DNA of 64,000 nt, taken from positions 1 to 64,000 of the forward strand of contig NZ_SDKK01000006.1 in NCBI RefSeq assembly GCF_008107625.1, read 5' to 3'. The notes under the pieces are model-generated. The model made no database searches. It saw only the letters and a list, made by a program, of their open reading frames with translations, and had not been told where the DNA came from. Positions 1-9,841 of this stretch are shown here, piece by piece. Each line of letters begins with the position of its first letter. Position 1 is the first letter of the stretch. Both the position numbers and the translations under genes were made by a program. This DNA comes from Zoogloea oleivorans (GTDB taxonomy: Bacteria > Pseudomonadota > Gammaproteobacteria > Burkholderiales > Rhodocyclaceae).

Positions 1-1
1 C

Positions 2-619
2 GGCACCGCCGGCAACGCCAGCGTGCGCTGCGCCCGGGGCTTCCTGATCACCCCGACCGGCCGCGACTACGACGACTGCAGCGCCGCCGACATGGCCCTG
101 GTTGCCATGGACGGCAGTTGGCAGGGGCCCTTCGCCCCGTCCAGCGAGTGGCGCTTCCACCGGGACATCTTCGCCGCTCACCCGGAAGCCGGCGCCGTCC
201 TCCATGCCCACTCCTCCTTCGCCACCGCCCTCGCCTGTCACCGACGCACCATCCCCGCCTTTCATTACATGATTGCCCGCTTCGGCGGTGACGACATCCG
301 CTGCGCGCCCTACGCCACCTTCGGCACCCAGGCCCTCTCCGAAGGCGCCCTGACCGCCCTCGAAGGACGCAACGCCTGCCTGCTGGCCAATCACGGCATG
401 CTGGTTTTCGGCCGCGACCTGCGCCATACCCTGGCCCTCGCCATCGAATTCGAAACCCTCTGCGAGCAATACTGGCGTGCCTGCCAGCTCGGCGAACCAG
501 CCATCCTGTCCGCCGCCGAAATGCACGAAGTCATCGAAAAATTCCGCACCTACGGCCGCCCCCAGGCCGCCCTGCCGGAAGAAGCCCCCCCACACCACGA
601 CCAGCCCGGCCCTGCCTGA
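2..619 (+). CDS. Class II aldolase/adducin family protein (5' end missing)
   Basis: The gene enters from the left edge; the reading frame is open from base 2, so only about 205 C-terminal residues are seen. Class II aldolases (L-fuculose-phosphate aldolase type) are cytosolic zinc enzymes that cleave or epimerise sugar phosphates. Visible family marks are the phosphate-loop sequence GTAGNASVR at the very start, a glutamate in SSEWRFH at the usual catalytic position, the zinc ligands HAH in VLHAHSS, and a third histidine in ANHGMLVFG. The substrate cannot be told from this fragment. The stop lies 10 bp before the start of the hybrid kinase gene, so the two may be co-transcribed, although their functions show no obvious link. 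The codon usage is strongly GC-rich, like the next genes. Confidence 0.85.
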   Translation, partial: GTAGNASVRCARGFLITPTGRDYDDCSAADMALVAMDGSWQGPFAPSSEWRFHRDIFAAHPEAGAVLHAHSSFATALACHRRTIPAFHYMIARFGGDDIRCAPYATFGTQALSEGALTALEGRNACLLANHGMLVFGRDLRHTLALAIEFETLCEQYWRACQLGEPAILSAAEMHEVIEKFRTYGRPQAALPEEAPPHHDQPGPA

Positions 620-629
620 ATCCCATCCG

Positions 630-3600
630 ATGCCCAACTCCACAACAGGCGGCAGGCGACCGCCACGCCTCGCCCGCAGTCTGTTGTGGCGCATGTCCGC
701 CACCTTCATCGCCTGTCTGCTGCTCTTCGGCACCGCCTTTCACTTTCTGATCGTCGCACCGGCCACCCAGATCCTCGCCCGCGTCCAGCTCGACCTGGCC
801 ACCCGGCACATCCAGTCGGAGGCCGAGCGCACCTTCCGGCGCATGGAGACCCAGTTGCGGACAGCCCGCTCCTGGGGCCAGGCCGAGCGCCTCAAATTCG
901 ACGACACAGCCGGCTTCAACGCCCTGCTGGTGCCGCTCCTCGCCGGTGATGCGCAGATTTCCGCGATCCATCTGGCCGACACCGACGGCCGGGAAGTCAT
1001 GCTGATGCGGGACACGGACGGCTGGCGCAACCGGGTCACCCAGCCGGGCACGCAGGACAAGGGCAACCACTGGCTGCACTGGAGCACCGCCGGCACACTG
1101 CTCGATGACAACTGGAAGAACGGACACTACGATCCGCGCAGCCGTCCGTGGTTCGAGGCGGCCCTGAAAACCGCCAGTGACGATGCCCTCGCATGGACAG
1201 CCCCCTATCGCCTGCTCACCACCGGCGATGGCGGCATTACCGTGTCCACCCGGTGGACCGGCCCCAACGGCAAGACGCGCATCCTGGCCTTCGATGTGCT
1301 TCTCACCGACCTGTCGCGCCTTACCGTCGATACCCCGGTCGGAGAACGGGGCGGCAGCACGGTGCTGACCGACACCGGCGAAGTGGTGGGCGTACCGCGC
1401 TACCCCCGCTTCGCCAACCTCTCCGACCGCCGCGACGCCGTTCTGCAGCCAGCCACCGCCCTCAATGTGGACTTCCTGACCCACGGCTACGCACGCTGGC
1501 TCGATTCCGGCCGGCATGGCGAAAACACGCTGAAGTATGAAAACGAGAACGAAACCTGGCTCGCCCAGTTCGTTCCCCTGCAACTGGGCGAGCAGCAATG
1601 GTGGGTCGGCGGCTTCGCCCGCGAGGCCGACTTCATCCCCGCCCGCCTGCGTGACGTGGCCCCGGCGCTGGCCCTGCTCATCGTGCTGAGCGCCGCGGCT
1701 GCCGCGCACCTCGCCCATCGCGTCTCCCGCCGCATCGAAACCGCCCTCGCCAGCATTGTCGAACGGAGCGAACGCATCGGACGCCTCGACCTCTCGCCCA
1801 ACGAGGCATTGAACGCCCCCTGGCAGGAAATCGCCGAGCTGGCCGAATCCCAGGAGCGCATGCGCATTCATCTGCGTGACGCCACCGAAGGCCTCGCCCA
1901 AAGCCGGGCCGAACTGGAAAAGCGGGTCATCGACAGAACTCACCAACTGGCCGACACGAGCAAGGCCGTGGCCGACCAACTGCTGTTCATCCAGGTCCTG
2001 CTCGACGCACTGCCGAACCCGGTTTTCTACAAGGGGCCGGATGCCCGCTTCCTCGGCTGCAACCGGGCCTACGAAGAAGCCTTCGGCACCACCCGCGGCT
2101 TTCTCATCGGCAAGACCGTCCTCGACCTGCCCTACCTGCCCTCCTCCGAACGCATCGCCTTCCATGACGAGGACCAGCACATCATTGCCAGCGCCGGCAG
2201 CCTGCATCGGGAAGAACGCATCCCCTTCGCCGACGGCAAGCAGCATGACACCCTCTACTGGGTCACCGGCTTTCGCCTGGCCAGTGGCGAACCGGGCGGC
2301 CTGCTTGGGGTACTGGTGGACATCTCGGCCCAGAAGGAAGCCGAACGCATCGTCCGCGCCGCCGAAGAACGCAGCCGCCAGATGCTCGAATCGAGCCCGA
2401 TCGCCGTGGTCATCAACCGGCCGGATGGCGCGCCGCTGTTTGCCAACAGCCGCGCCCTGATGCTGACGGGCACCGACATGGCCACCTTCATGCAGCAACC
2501 GGTCACCCGATGGTTCCGCGACCCGACCGCCGCCGAAAACGCCATCGCCACGCTGCGCGACGGGCGCCCGGTGCGGGATGTCGAGATCGAGTTCCAGAAC
2601 ATCGACGGCAAGTCTTGCTGGACCCTGATGACCACCGAGCAGATCGAAGTGCGGGGCACCCCGGCGCTGATCAGCTGGTGTTACGACATCACCGCCCGCA
2701 AGCACGCCGAGCAGGAACTGCGCAAGCTGTCGCTGGCGGTCGAGCAAAGCCCGTCAATGCTCGTCATCACCACCCCGGGAGGGGCCATCCAGTACGCCAA
2801 CCCACGCTTCCGCCAGGTCACCGGCTTCAGCGCCGACGAACTGACCGGCACCCTGCCTGATCTGGTCGACGCAGCCGGCCTGCCCTTCGAGTTCCACGCC
2901 GAGCAATGGCATGAACTCAAGACCCAAGGCCTGTGGCGACGCGAATGCCAGCTCCGCCGACACAGCGGCGAGCCCCTGTGGGTCGGCATCTCGGTCAGCG
3001 GCCTGGCCGAAGACAGCGGCGAGATCACCCACTGCATCTGGGTGCTCGAAGACCTTTCCCTGTATCGCCAGGCGGTCGACACCCTGCGCGAAGCCAAGCG
3101 CCTCGCCGAAGAGGCCGCCGAGTCCAAGGCCCGCTTCCTGGCCAACATGAGCCACGAAATCCGCACCCCGATGAACGCCATCATCGGCCTCGCCAACCTG
3201 TCCCTCGGCACTGAACTGCCGCCGCGCCAGCACGACTACCTCACCAAGATCCACAACGCCGGCACCTCCCTGCTCGGCGTGGTCAACGACATCCTCGACT
3301 TCTCGAAAATCGAAGCCGGCAAGCTGAACCTCGAACAGACCAGCTTCGCCCTCGACGGGGTGCTCGACAACGTATTCACCTTCGTCGCCCAGAAAGCCCA
3401 GGAAAAAGGCCTCGAACTCATCCTGCAGGTCGCCCCCAACGTGCCGCAAGATCTCCTCGGCGATCCGCTACGCCTGGGCCAGATCCTCACCAACCTGCTC
3501 GGCAACGCCGTCAAGTTCACCGACCGGGGCGAAGTTCAGCTGCGGGTCGATACCGTCGCCCACGACAGCCGTCACGTCCAGCTCCGTTTCGAGGTGTGCG

Positions 3601-5300
3601 ACACCGGAATCGGCATGAATGCCGAGCAACTCGGACGCCTCTTCGAAGCCTTCGCCCAGGCCGACGACTCCATGACCCGCCGCTTCGGCGGCACCGGGCT
3701 CGGGCTGTCCATCTCCCGCCATCTGGTTGAACTGATGGGTGGTCACATCGAGGTGAGCAGCCTGCCCGGCGAAGGCAGCCACTTCAGCTTCAGCATCCGC
3801 TTTGAACTGGCCGAGCAGCGTACCCCCAAGGCCCTGCCCGGCATGCTCGAAGGCCTGCGGGTGCTGGTCGTGGATGACCACCCGGTCGCCCGCATGGTGC
3901 TCCTCGAACTGCTGCGCAACTTCCCGTTCCGCTCCGAAGCCGTCGAGTCGGCTGCCGAAGCCGTGGCAGCCGTGCGCCGTGCCGACAGCGGCGATCGCTT
4001 CGGCCTCGTCCTGATGGATCTGCGCATGCCTGGCCAGAACGGCATCGAGGCAACCCGCCGGATCAAGCAGGACCGCAGCCTCGCCTCGCCGCCAACGGTC
4101 ATCCTGCTCACGGCCTTCGGTGACGACAACACCGCCACCGAAGCCGCCGACGCCGGCGCCGACGCCTATCTGCACAAGCCCGCCACCGCCTCCACCCTGC
4201 TCGACACCATTGTCGGCGCCTTCGGTGTCGGCGCCGGGCCGCAGATCCTGCCGGACCACCACGCCGCCAACGCTGCCCACCAGCTGGCTGGCCTGCGCAT
4301 CCTGGTAGTGGAAGACAACGACATCAACCAGCAGATCGCCCGCGGCCTGCTCGAAAAACTGGGCGCCTGCGTCAGCGTGGTGGACAACGGCCGGATCGCT
4401 GTCGAAACCGTCCTCGACGCCGGGCCGGACGCCTTCGATCTGGTCCTGATGGACCTCCAGATGCCCGAAATGGATGGTCTCGAAGCCACCCGGCGAATCC
4501 GCCTGGATGCTCGCATGGCCAGCCTGCCCATCGTCGCCATGACGGCCCACGCCATGGCCGACCAGCGCCAGCGCTGCGTCGACGCCGGCATGAACGATCA
4601 TGTGGCCAAACCGATTGTTCTTGAACGCCTGCTGGATACCATCAGGCGCCAGACACGGGCCACGGCCGGCAAGCCATACGCCCCGCAGTTGCCGGTGCCG
4701 TCACCCGCCACCACGGGCCTGCCCGAGCTGCCCGGCCTCAATGTCGTCGCCGCCCTGCGACGGGTCGGCAACGAGCCTGCCACCTATCTGTCCTTCCTGC
4801 GCCATTTCGTCAGCACCCAGACCGACTGCCCGCAGCGCATCGACGCCGCCCTGGCAGCCGGGCACCTGGCCGAAGCCGAACGCCTCGCCCACACCCTGCG
4901 GGGCACTGCCGCCAACCTGGGCGCCGGCGCCCTCCAGGAAGCCGCCGCCCAACTGGAAATGGCCCTGCGCAAGGGTACCAACCCGAACGCGGCACAGCAG
5001 AATCTGGCCGCCGAACTCGAAGCCCTCCGGCAGATGCTCGAAAACGCACTGCCATCGCCCGGTCAGGCAGACCACAACGCGCCCCGGCTCGGCGAGGCCG
5101 AACTCGAGCGGGCCATCAACACCCTGATACAGCTGATCGAGAGCGCCGACGGCGATGCGCCGGCCCGTTTCCGACAGATCCGTCCCGATCTGATCACCCG
5201 GATCGGACGGGAAAAAACCACCGAAATCGCCGATGCACTGCAACACTACGATTACGATCAGGCACTTGCATGCCTGCGCCCGGCGGCGCAGAAGGCCTGA
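630..5300 (+). CDS. Membrane hybrid sensor histidine kinase (dCache-like, PAS x3, HisKA-HATPase, REC x2, HPt)
   Basis: A 1556-residue multistep phosphorelay kinase. The open frame extends further upstream, but that part overlaps the aldolase gene; ATG 630 gives a normal N-terminus with a membrane helix (about residues 15-40). Domains in order: a periplasmic sensor region of dCache type (about 45-330), a second membrane helix (about 345-370), a HAMP-like linker, three PAS domains (starting near 455, 585 and 705), HisKA with NMSHEIRTPMNAI (phospho-accepting His842), HATPase_c with the GTGLGLSI box, two receivers with phospho-acceptors Asp1130 and Asp1275, and a C-terminal HPt domain with His1421 in AHTLRGTA. 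All phosphotransfer residues are present. The first receiver has a less canonical acidic pocket (VVDDHPV) than the second (VVEDNDIN). The HD-GYP regulator begins 27 bp downstream and is the likely output partner. The signal sensed is unknown. Confidence 0.92.
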   Translation: MPNSTTGGRRPPRLARSLLWRMSATFIACLLLFGTAFHFLIVAPATQILARVQLDLATRHIQSEAERTFRRMETQLRTARSWGQAERLKFDDTAGFNALLVPLLAGDAQISAIHLADTDGREVMLMRDTDGWRNRVTQPGTQDKGNHWLHWSTAGTLLDDNWKNGHYDPRSRPWFEAALKTASDDALAWTAPYRLLTTGDGGITVSTRWTGPNGKTRILAFDVLLTDLSRLTVDTPVGERGGSTVLTDTGEVVGVPRYPRFANLSDRRDAVLQPATALNVDFLTHGYARWLDSGRHGENTLKYENENETWLAQFVPLQLGEQQWWVGGFAREADFIPARLRDVAPALALLIVLSAAAAAHLAHRVSRRIETALASIVERSERIGRLDLSPNEALNAPWQEIAELAESQERMRIHLRDATEGLAQSRAELEKRVIDRTHQLADTSKAVADQLLFIQVLLDALPNPVFYKGPDARFLGCNRAYEEAFGTTRGFLIGKTVLDLPYLPSSERIAFHDEDQHIIASAGSLHREERIPFADGKQHDTLYWVTGFRLASGEPGGLLGVLVDISAQKEAERIVRAAEERSRQMLESSPIAVVINRPDGAPLFANSRALMLTGTDMATFMQQPVTRWFRDPTAAENAIATLRDGRPVRDVEIEFQNIDGKSCWTLMTTEQIEVRGTPALISWCYDITARKHAEQELRKLSLAVEQSPSMLVITTPGGAIQYANPRFRQVTGFSADELTGTLPDLVDAAGLPFEFHAEQWHELKTQGLWRRECQLRRHSGEPLWVGISVSGLAEDSGEITHCIWVLEDLSLYRQAVDTLREAKRLAEEAAESKARFLANMSHEIRTPMNAIIGLANLSLGTELPPRQHDYLTKIHNAGTSLLGVVNDILDFSKIEAGKLNLEQTSFALDGVLDNVFTFVAQKAQEKGLELILQVAPNVPQDLLGDPLRLGQILTNLLGNAVKFTDRGEVQLRVDTVAHDSRHVQLRFEVCDTGIGMNAEQLGRLFEAFAQADDSMTRRFGGTGLGLSISRHLVELMGGHIEVSSLPGEGSHFSFSIRFELAEQRTPKALPGMLEGLRVLVVDDHPVARMVLLELLRNFPFRSEAVESAAEAVAAVRRADSGDRFGLVLMDLRMPGQNGIEATRRIKQDRSLASPPTVILLTAFGDDNTATEAADAGADAYLHKPATASTLLDTIVGAFGVGAGPQILPDHHAANAAHQLAGLRILVVEDNDINQQIARGLLEKLGACVSVVDNGRIAVETVLDAGPDAFDLVLMDLQMPEMDGLEATRRIRLDARMASLPIVAMTAHAMADQRQRCVDAGMNDHVAKPIVLERLLDTIRRQTRATAGKPYAPQLPVPSPATTGLPELPGLNVVAALRRVGNEPATYLSFLRHFVSTQTDCPQRIDAALAAGHLAEAERLAHTLRGTAANLGAGALQEAAAQLEMALRKGTNPNAAQQNLAAELEALRQMLENALPSPGQADHNAPRLGEAELERAINTLIQLIESADGDAPARFRQIRPDLITRIGREKTTEIADALQHYDYDQALACLRPAAQKA

Positions 5301-5327
5301 ACGGAAGACCATGCCCGGAGACAAACC

Positions 5328-6455
5328 GTGACTCAGCCAGCCGACAACCACCGCCCCCTCATCCTCGTCGTCGATGACGCACCGGACTCCATCGAGCCCA
5401 TCGTCCTGTGCCTGCACCGGGCGGGCTTTCGCACCCGCATCGCCACCAACGGCGAGCGGGCCCTCGCGCTGGCCGCCAGCAAACCCCTGCCCGACCTGAT
5501 CCTCCTCGACATCACCATGCCGGACAAGGACGGCTACCAGGTCTGCCGCATGCTGATGAATGATCCCGTCACCGCCAGCATCCCGGTGATCTTCCTGACC
5601 ATCCGCAACGAGGAAGTGGACGAGCAACTCGGTTTCGATGCCGGCGCGGTGGACTACATCACCAAGCCGATCAGCCCGCCGCTGGTTCTCACCCGCATCC
5701 GCAACCACCTGACCCTCAAGGCCGCCAGCGACTTCCTGCGCGACCGCAACAGCTACCTCGAACAGGAAGTCGTGCGCCGCACCCGCGAGCTCGGCCTGAT
5801 CCAGGACGCCACCATCGTCGCCATGGCCTCATTGGCCGAAACCCGCGACAACGAAACCGGCAACCACATCCGCCGCACCCAGATGTACCTGCGCGCGCTC
5901 GCCCGCCATCTGCAGGGCCACCCGCGCTTCTATGCCGAACTCACCGACGAGAACATCGACCTGATGTACAAGTCGGCGCCGCTCCACGACATCGGCAAGG
6001 TCGGCATCCCCGACCGCATCCTGCTCAAGCCCGGCAAGCTCACCGCCGCCGAGTACGAGATCATGAAGACCCACACCACCCTCGGTCGCGACGCCATCAG
6101 CAAGGCCGAAGCCCTCTTCGGCATCGCCGCCAGCTTCCTGCGCTTCGCCAAGGAAATCGCCTACTCGCACCAGGAAAAATGGGATGGAAGCGGCTACCCC
6201 CTCGGCCTCGCTGGCGAACGCATTCCCCTGTCAGCCCGCCTGATGGCCGTTGCCGATGTGTACGACGCCCTCATCAGCACACGCGTCTACAAGGCCGCCT
6301 ACACCCACGAAGAAGCCGTGGCCATCCTGAGAAAAGGACACGGCAGCCACTTCGATCCGGACATCCTCGACGCCTTCATCGAGCTGCAGGATGACTTTCG
6401 CGCCATTGCCCGGCGCTTTGCCGACTCGGAAATCGAGGGATCGCTGGATCACTGA
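5328..6455 (+). CDS. Response regulator with HD-GYP phosphodiesterase domain (RpfG-like)
   Basis: A 375-residue cytosolic two-domain protein. The N-terminal receiver (about 10-125) has the acidic pair in VVDDAPD and phospho-acceptor Asp61 in LLDITMPDKDG. After a helical linker comes an HD-GYP domain (about 160-360) with HDIGKVGIPD (His220-Asp221) and the GYP motif at 289-291 within DGSGYPLGL. HD-GYP domains hydrolyse c-di-GMP to pGpG or GMP. The GTG start at 5328 is preceded by GGAG at about 7 bases. It follows the hybrid kinase by 27 bp, an arrangement comparable to RpfC/RpfG, so the kinase HPt domain probably feeds this receiver (inference). The metal-binding and signature residues I could check are intact, so it is expected to be active. 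Confidence 0.93.
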   Translation: MTQPADNHRPLILVVDDAPDSIEPIVLCLHRAGFRTRIATNGERALALAASKPLPDLILLDITMPDKDGYQVCRMLMNDPVTASIPVIFLTIRNEEVDEQLGFDAGAVDYITKPISPPLVLTRIRNHLTLKAASDFLRDRNSYLEQEVVRRTRELGLIQDATIVAMASLAETRDNETGNHIRRTQMYLRALARHLQGHPRFYAELTDENIDLMYKSAPLHDIGKVGIPDRILLKPGKLTAAEYEIMKTHTTLGRDAISKAEALFGIAASFLRFAKEIAYSHQEKWDGSGYPLGLAGERIPLSARLMAVADVYDALISTRVYKAAYTHEEAVAILRKGHGSHFDPDILDAFIELQDDFRAIARRFADSEIEGSLDH

Positions 6456-6551
6456 CAGCCGTCGGGCTCAAGAAAGGCATCGGAAAACCGTTAAGCGGAG
6501 GCTAGAGAGGATCCCGTCACGAGAGATCCCGATTGCCTCACAGGAGATCCG

Positions 6552-9317
6552 ATGACAAGCAGCCCGACACCCTTCCAGGTTGTCGACGTGGTTCGCCGCT
6601 GCGGGCTGGCTGTGCTCGTCTTCACCGTCGTCTTCATACTGACGCTGGACAGCTACAACAGCACCGTAAATCAGGAACGGGAAGCCACCCGCAACCGTTT
6701 CCAGTTGATCGCCCAGGAACAGATTGCGCAACTGCGCGACCGGGTCAGTGTGCTCGTTGACCAATCCGGCCAGTTGCAACGCCACATCGCCCTCGCCAAC
6801 CATGCCGACGAAGGACGCCTGGCGCATTTTGTCGCACCAATCCTGGCCCGGTACCCGGAAATCCTCCGCCTCGGCCTGATTCGCTTCGACAAGGGCAAAG
6901 CCGTGCTCGCCGCCACCGTCGGCGAGGCATCACAAGCAGGCAGCACCCCCTTCGTTGATGCCGACGCCCTCCTGGAAGCCGCCACACACAGCACCGGCAG
7001 TCTCGCCAGCCGACCGTATGCGCAGCCGCCCGGCAAAGGCGGCAAGCACAATGCCGTGCTGATTCTCAGCCCCGTCGAACGGCCCGGTACGCCCTCGGGC
7101 GACGCCCGCGAACTGGTCTTCCTGGAAGTCGCCATCGACACCCTTCTTCAGCAGGCCCTCGAACCGGGCATCGCACGGGACGCAAACCGGCGCGTCGAAA
7201 TCGAACTCCTCGATACCGGCGACGACGCCCGGGTGCTCTTTCGCAGCCCGGACTTCCGCATCGGCGAACTGTCCTACGCCGAATCCATTGAAGTCGCCGA
7301 CCGACGCTGGCTGATCATCGCCGCACCGCAAGGACTCATGTTCGGCCTGATGCCCAGCAAGGAGGCCGGCGCCACGCTGTTCGCCGGCCTGTCCCTCGGC
7401 ATCCTCGCCGCCTTCATCCTCTACGTACTGCAAACCCGTGCCGACGCCATCCGCCGGCAGGTCTGCGACAAGACCCTCGCCCTCGCCGAAGCCAACGACG
7501 CCCTCGGGCAATACATCACCGCCCTCGGCGAAACCAACCGGCTCCTCGAGAGCGAAGTGGAAAAACACGCCCGCGCCGAAACCCTGCTGCGGGAAACCAC
7601 CTCCCTGCAGCGGGCCATTCTCGACTGCGCCGAATACGCCATTGTCTACACCGACTCGGCCGGCATCATCCGGGTCATGAATCCCGCCGCAGAACGTCTG
7701 TTCGGCCACCGGGCAGAAGAACTCATCGGCCAGGAAACACCGCTGGTTTTTCACATCGCCGAAGACATCGCCCGCTGGACCCTCGCCCACAACGCCAACG
7801 GTTTTGCCGCCCTCATTGCCGAAAGCGGCACCGTCAGCCAGGAATCCCGCGAGATCAACATGCGCCGCCGGGACGGCAGCACCTTCCCCGCCAACATCGC
7901 CATCTCCGTGGTCCATGACAGCCACAAACAGGTTCGCGGCTACCTGGGCATCGTTGCCGACATCACCCAGCGCCACGCCGCCGAAAGCCGGATCCGCCAC
8001 CTCGCCCACTACGACAACCTCACTTCGCTGCCCAACCGCACCCTGCTCAACGAACATCTGGCCGAGGCCATCGGCGATGCCCACGAGCGTCACCGCAGCG
8101 TCGCCGTGCTGTTTGCCGACCTGGACCGCTTCAAATACGTGAATGACACCCTCGGCCACCAGGCTGGCGACCAGTTGCTGCTGTGCGTCGCCCAGCGCCT
8201 CAGGGCCTGCGTGCGCGATGGCGACCTGGTGGCGCGCACCGGCGGCGATGAATTCGTGATCGTGCTCGGCAACCTGGAAGAAGGCTCCATGCCGGAAGAC
8301 GTGGCCGAACGTATCATCGCCAGCCTGGCCCGCCCCTTCGAGTTGTGCGGCCAGCAATTCACCGTCACGCCAAGCATCGGCATCACCCTCTACCCAACCG
8401 ACGGTCTCGACGGCGAAGCCCTTATCAAGAACGCCGACGCCGCCATGTACCTGGCCAAGGAGCGCGGGCGCAACAACTTCCAGTTCTTCGACCATGGCCT
8501 GTCGGCCCGCTACAGCGAGCGCCTGGAACTCGAAAACCGCCTGCGCCACGCGTTGGACGAAAACCAGCTCGAACTCTTCTACCAGCCCCAGGTAGACACC
8601 CTGTCGGGCGAACTGATCGGCCTCGAAGCCCTGATCCGCTGGCGCCAGCCCGACGGCAGCATGATCCCGCCAGACAAGTTCATCCCGATTGCCGAGGAAT
8701 GCGGCCTCATCGTGCCGATTGGCGCCTGGGTACTCCACGAAGCCTGCCGGCAGAACCAGGCCTGGCTGAAGGAAGGAATCTGCCGCGTACCGGTGGGCGT
8801 CAACCTGTCAGCCCGCCAGTTCGACGACACCGAGCTGCTCGCCACCATCAAGTCGGCCCTGACCAGCGCCCAGCTACCGCCGGCCTACCTCGACCTGGAA
8901 CTCACCGAAAGCCTGGTGATGCGCAATCCCGAACACACCCGCAGCCTGCTCATGGAATGCAAGAAGCTCGGCCTGCAGTTGTCGGTGGATGACTTCGGCA
9001 CGGGTTATTCCAGCCTTGCCAACCTCAAGCGCTTCCCCATCGACCGCCTGAAGATCGACCGTTCCTTCATCAGCGACATCGTGACCGAAGCGGACGATGC
9101 TGCCATTGCCCAGACCATCGTCGCCATGGCCCACACCCTGCGCCTCGAAGTCATCGCCGAAGGCGTCGAAACCGAAGCCCAACTCGCGCTGCTGCGCCGC
9201 TGGCGCTGCGACGCCTACCAGGGCTACCTGTGCAGCCGCCCCATCAGCGCCGCCGACATGACCGTCATGCTGCGCAGCCTGCGCGCCACCCGGATGGTGT
9301 CGCTGGCGCCGCTCTAG
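6552..9317 (+). CDS. Membrane PAS-GGDEF-EAL protein (c-di-GMP synthesis/hydrolysis)
   Basis: A 921-residue protein with an AGGAG ribosome-binding site before ATG 6552. The N-terminus has a membrane helix (about 13-33), a periplasmic sensory region (about 40-270) with no motif I can name, and a second helix (about 275-300). A short coiled linker leads to one PAS domain (about 345-470, ILDCAEYAIVYTD onward), then GGDEF and EAL domains. The GGDEF motif is intact at 564-568 and has an inhibitory-site motif RDGD at 555-558, five residues upstream, as in product-inhibited cyclases. The EAL motif (Glu692-Ala-Leu) and the DDFGTGYSS loop are also intact, so both activities are possible in principle. 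Placed directly after the HD-GYP regulator, it forms a c-di-GMP block with it. Its stop codon shares the palindrome CTAG with the stop of the convergent gene. Confidence 0.93.
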   Translation: MTSSPTPFQVVDVVRRCGLAVLVFTVVFILTLDSYNSTVNQEREATRNRFQLIAQEQIAQLRDRVSVLVDQSGQLQRHIALANHADEGRLAHFVAPILARYPEILRLGLIRFDKGKAVLAATVGEASQAGSTPFVDADALLEAATHSTGSLASRPYAQPPGKGGKHNAVLILSPVERPGTPSGDARELVFLEVAIDTLLQQALEPGIARDANRRVEIELLDTGDDARVLFRSPDFRIGELSYAESIEVADRRWLIIAAPQGLMFGLMPSKEAGATLFAGLSLGILAAFILYVLQTRADAIRRQVCDKTLALAEANDALGQYITALGETNRLLESEVEKHARAETLLRETTSLQRAILDCAEYAIVYTDSAGIIRVMNPAAERLFGHRAEELIGQETPLVFHIAEDIARWTLAHNANGFAALIAESGTVSQESREINMRRRDGSTFPANIAISVVHDSHKQVRGYLGIVADITQRHAAESRIRHLAHYDNLTSLPNRTLLNEHLAEAIGDAHERHRSVAVLFADLDRFKYVNDTLGHQAGDQLLLCVAQRLRACVRDGDLVARTGGDEFVIVLGNLEEGSMPEDVAERIIASLARPFELCGQQFTVTPSIGITLYPTDGLDGEALIKNADAAMYLAKERGRNNFQFFDHGLSARYSERLELENRLRHALDENQLELFYQPQVDTLSGELIGLEALIRWRQPDGSMIPPDKFIPIAEECGLIVPIGAWVLHEACRQNQAWLKEGICRVPVGVNLSARQFDDTELLATIKSALTSAQLPPAYLDLELTESLVMRNPEHTRSLLMECKKLGLQLSVDDFGTGYSSLANLKRFPIDRLKIDRSFISDIVTEADDAAIAQTIVAMAHTLRLEVIAEGVETEAQLALLRRWRCDAYQGYLCSRPISAADMTVMLRSLRATRMVSLAPL

Positions 9318-9841
9318 AACTGCTCCGAAGCCGGCTTCTCGCCGCCATCGGCCGGATCGCCAAGACCCCGCGGCAGGCCCACCTCGCCGCTCTGGTCAAA
9401 ATTGATACCGCCGAAATTACCGGTCACCAGACGACCCTTGATGCGGTACTCCACCTTGTCACGGCCTTTGCGCAGTTCCTTGAGCTGGCGCAGGAAGCTG
9501 GCCAGACCGGTGGTGGCGGTCACCTCCACGGTAGCGTCGCCCAGGCGCGGGATCACCACGGCCTGGTTGCTGACCCCTTTGGCAAAGGGCTGGCCATTCA
9601 AGTCGACGGTAAAGCTCAAGCCCTCGATGGCTATTTCGGTGGTGTTGGGGTTGGTGACCCGCAGGGTCAGCACAAAGCGCTGCGCCAGCAGGTTGCCGTC
9701 GAGCAGCCGGATGTTGACCACCGCCACATCCGGCTTCTGCATACCGAGTTGCCAACCCGCACAGCCGCCGAGCACGCTCAGCCCCACGGAGGCGGCGGCC
9801 AGGGCAACGAAGCGGCGACGCGAAATCCTGATCACGGGCAC
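9314..9841 (-). CDS. LEA type 2 (WHy-domain) lipoprotein
   Basis: A 175-residue exported protein. The N-terminus has a twin-arginine-like SRRRFVA run, a hydrophobic stretch and a lipobox LGGC, indicating a lipoprotein (cleavage before Cys27). The rest (about 35-160) matches the LEA-14/WHy fold: a single beta-sandwich with the typical VTNPNTTEIAIEGLSFTVDLNG segment. Bacterial WHy proteins are linked to desiccation and stress protection, but the molecular role is not established. Its start overlaps the end of the upstream dehydrogenase gene by 10 bp, so it is probably the last gene of that minus-strand operon. The stop shares four bases with the stop of the GGDEF-EAL gene. Confidence 0.82.
   Translation of the reverse strand: MPVIRISRRRFVALAAASVGLSVLGGCAGWQLGMQKPDVAVVNIRLLDGNLLAQRFVLTLRVTNPNTTEIAIEGLSFTVDLNGQPFAKGVSNQAVVIPRLGDATVEVTATTGLASFLRQLKELRKGRDKVEYRIKGRLVTGNFGGINFDQSGEVGLPRGLGDPADGGEKPASEQF

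Noticed and set aside
477-629. Upstream extension of the hybrid kinase to 477
   Set aside because: It overlaps the aldolase coding region by about 140 bp and adds a low-complexity Pro/Lys segment; ATG 630 gives a normal membrane-anchored N-terminus.
531-2747. 738-codon open frame opposite the hybrid kinase gene
   Set aside because: It is antisense to a gene with clear domains; long antisense frames arise from high GC3, and its product shows low-complexity Gly/Ala/Val content with no motif.
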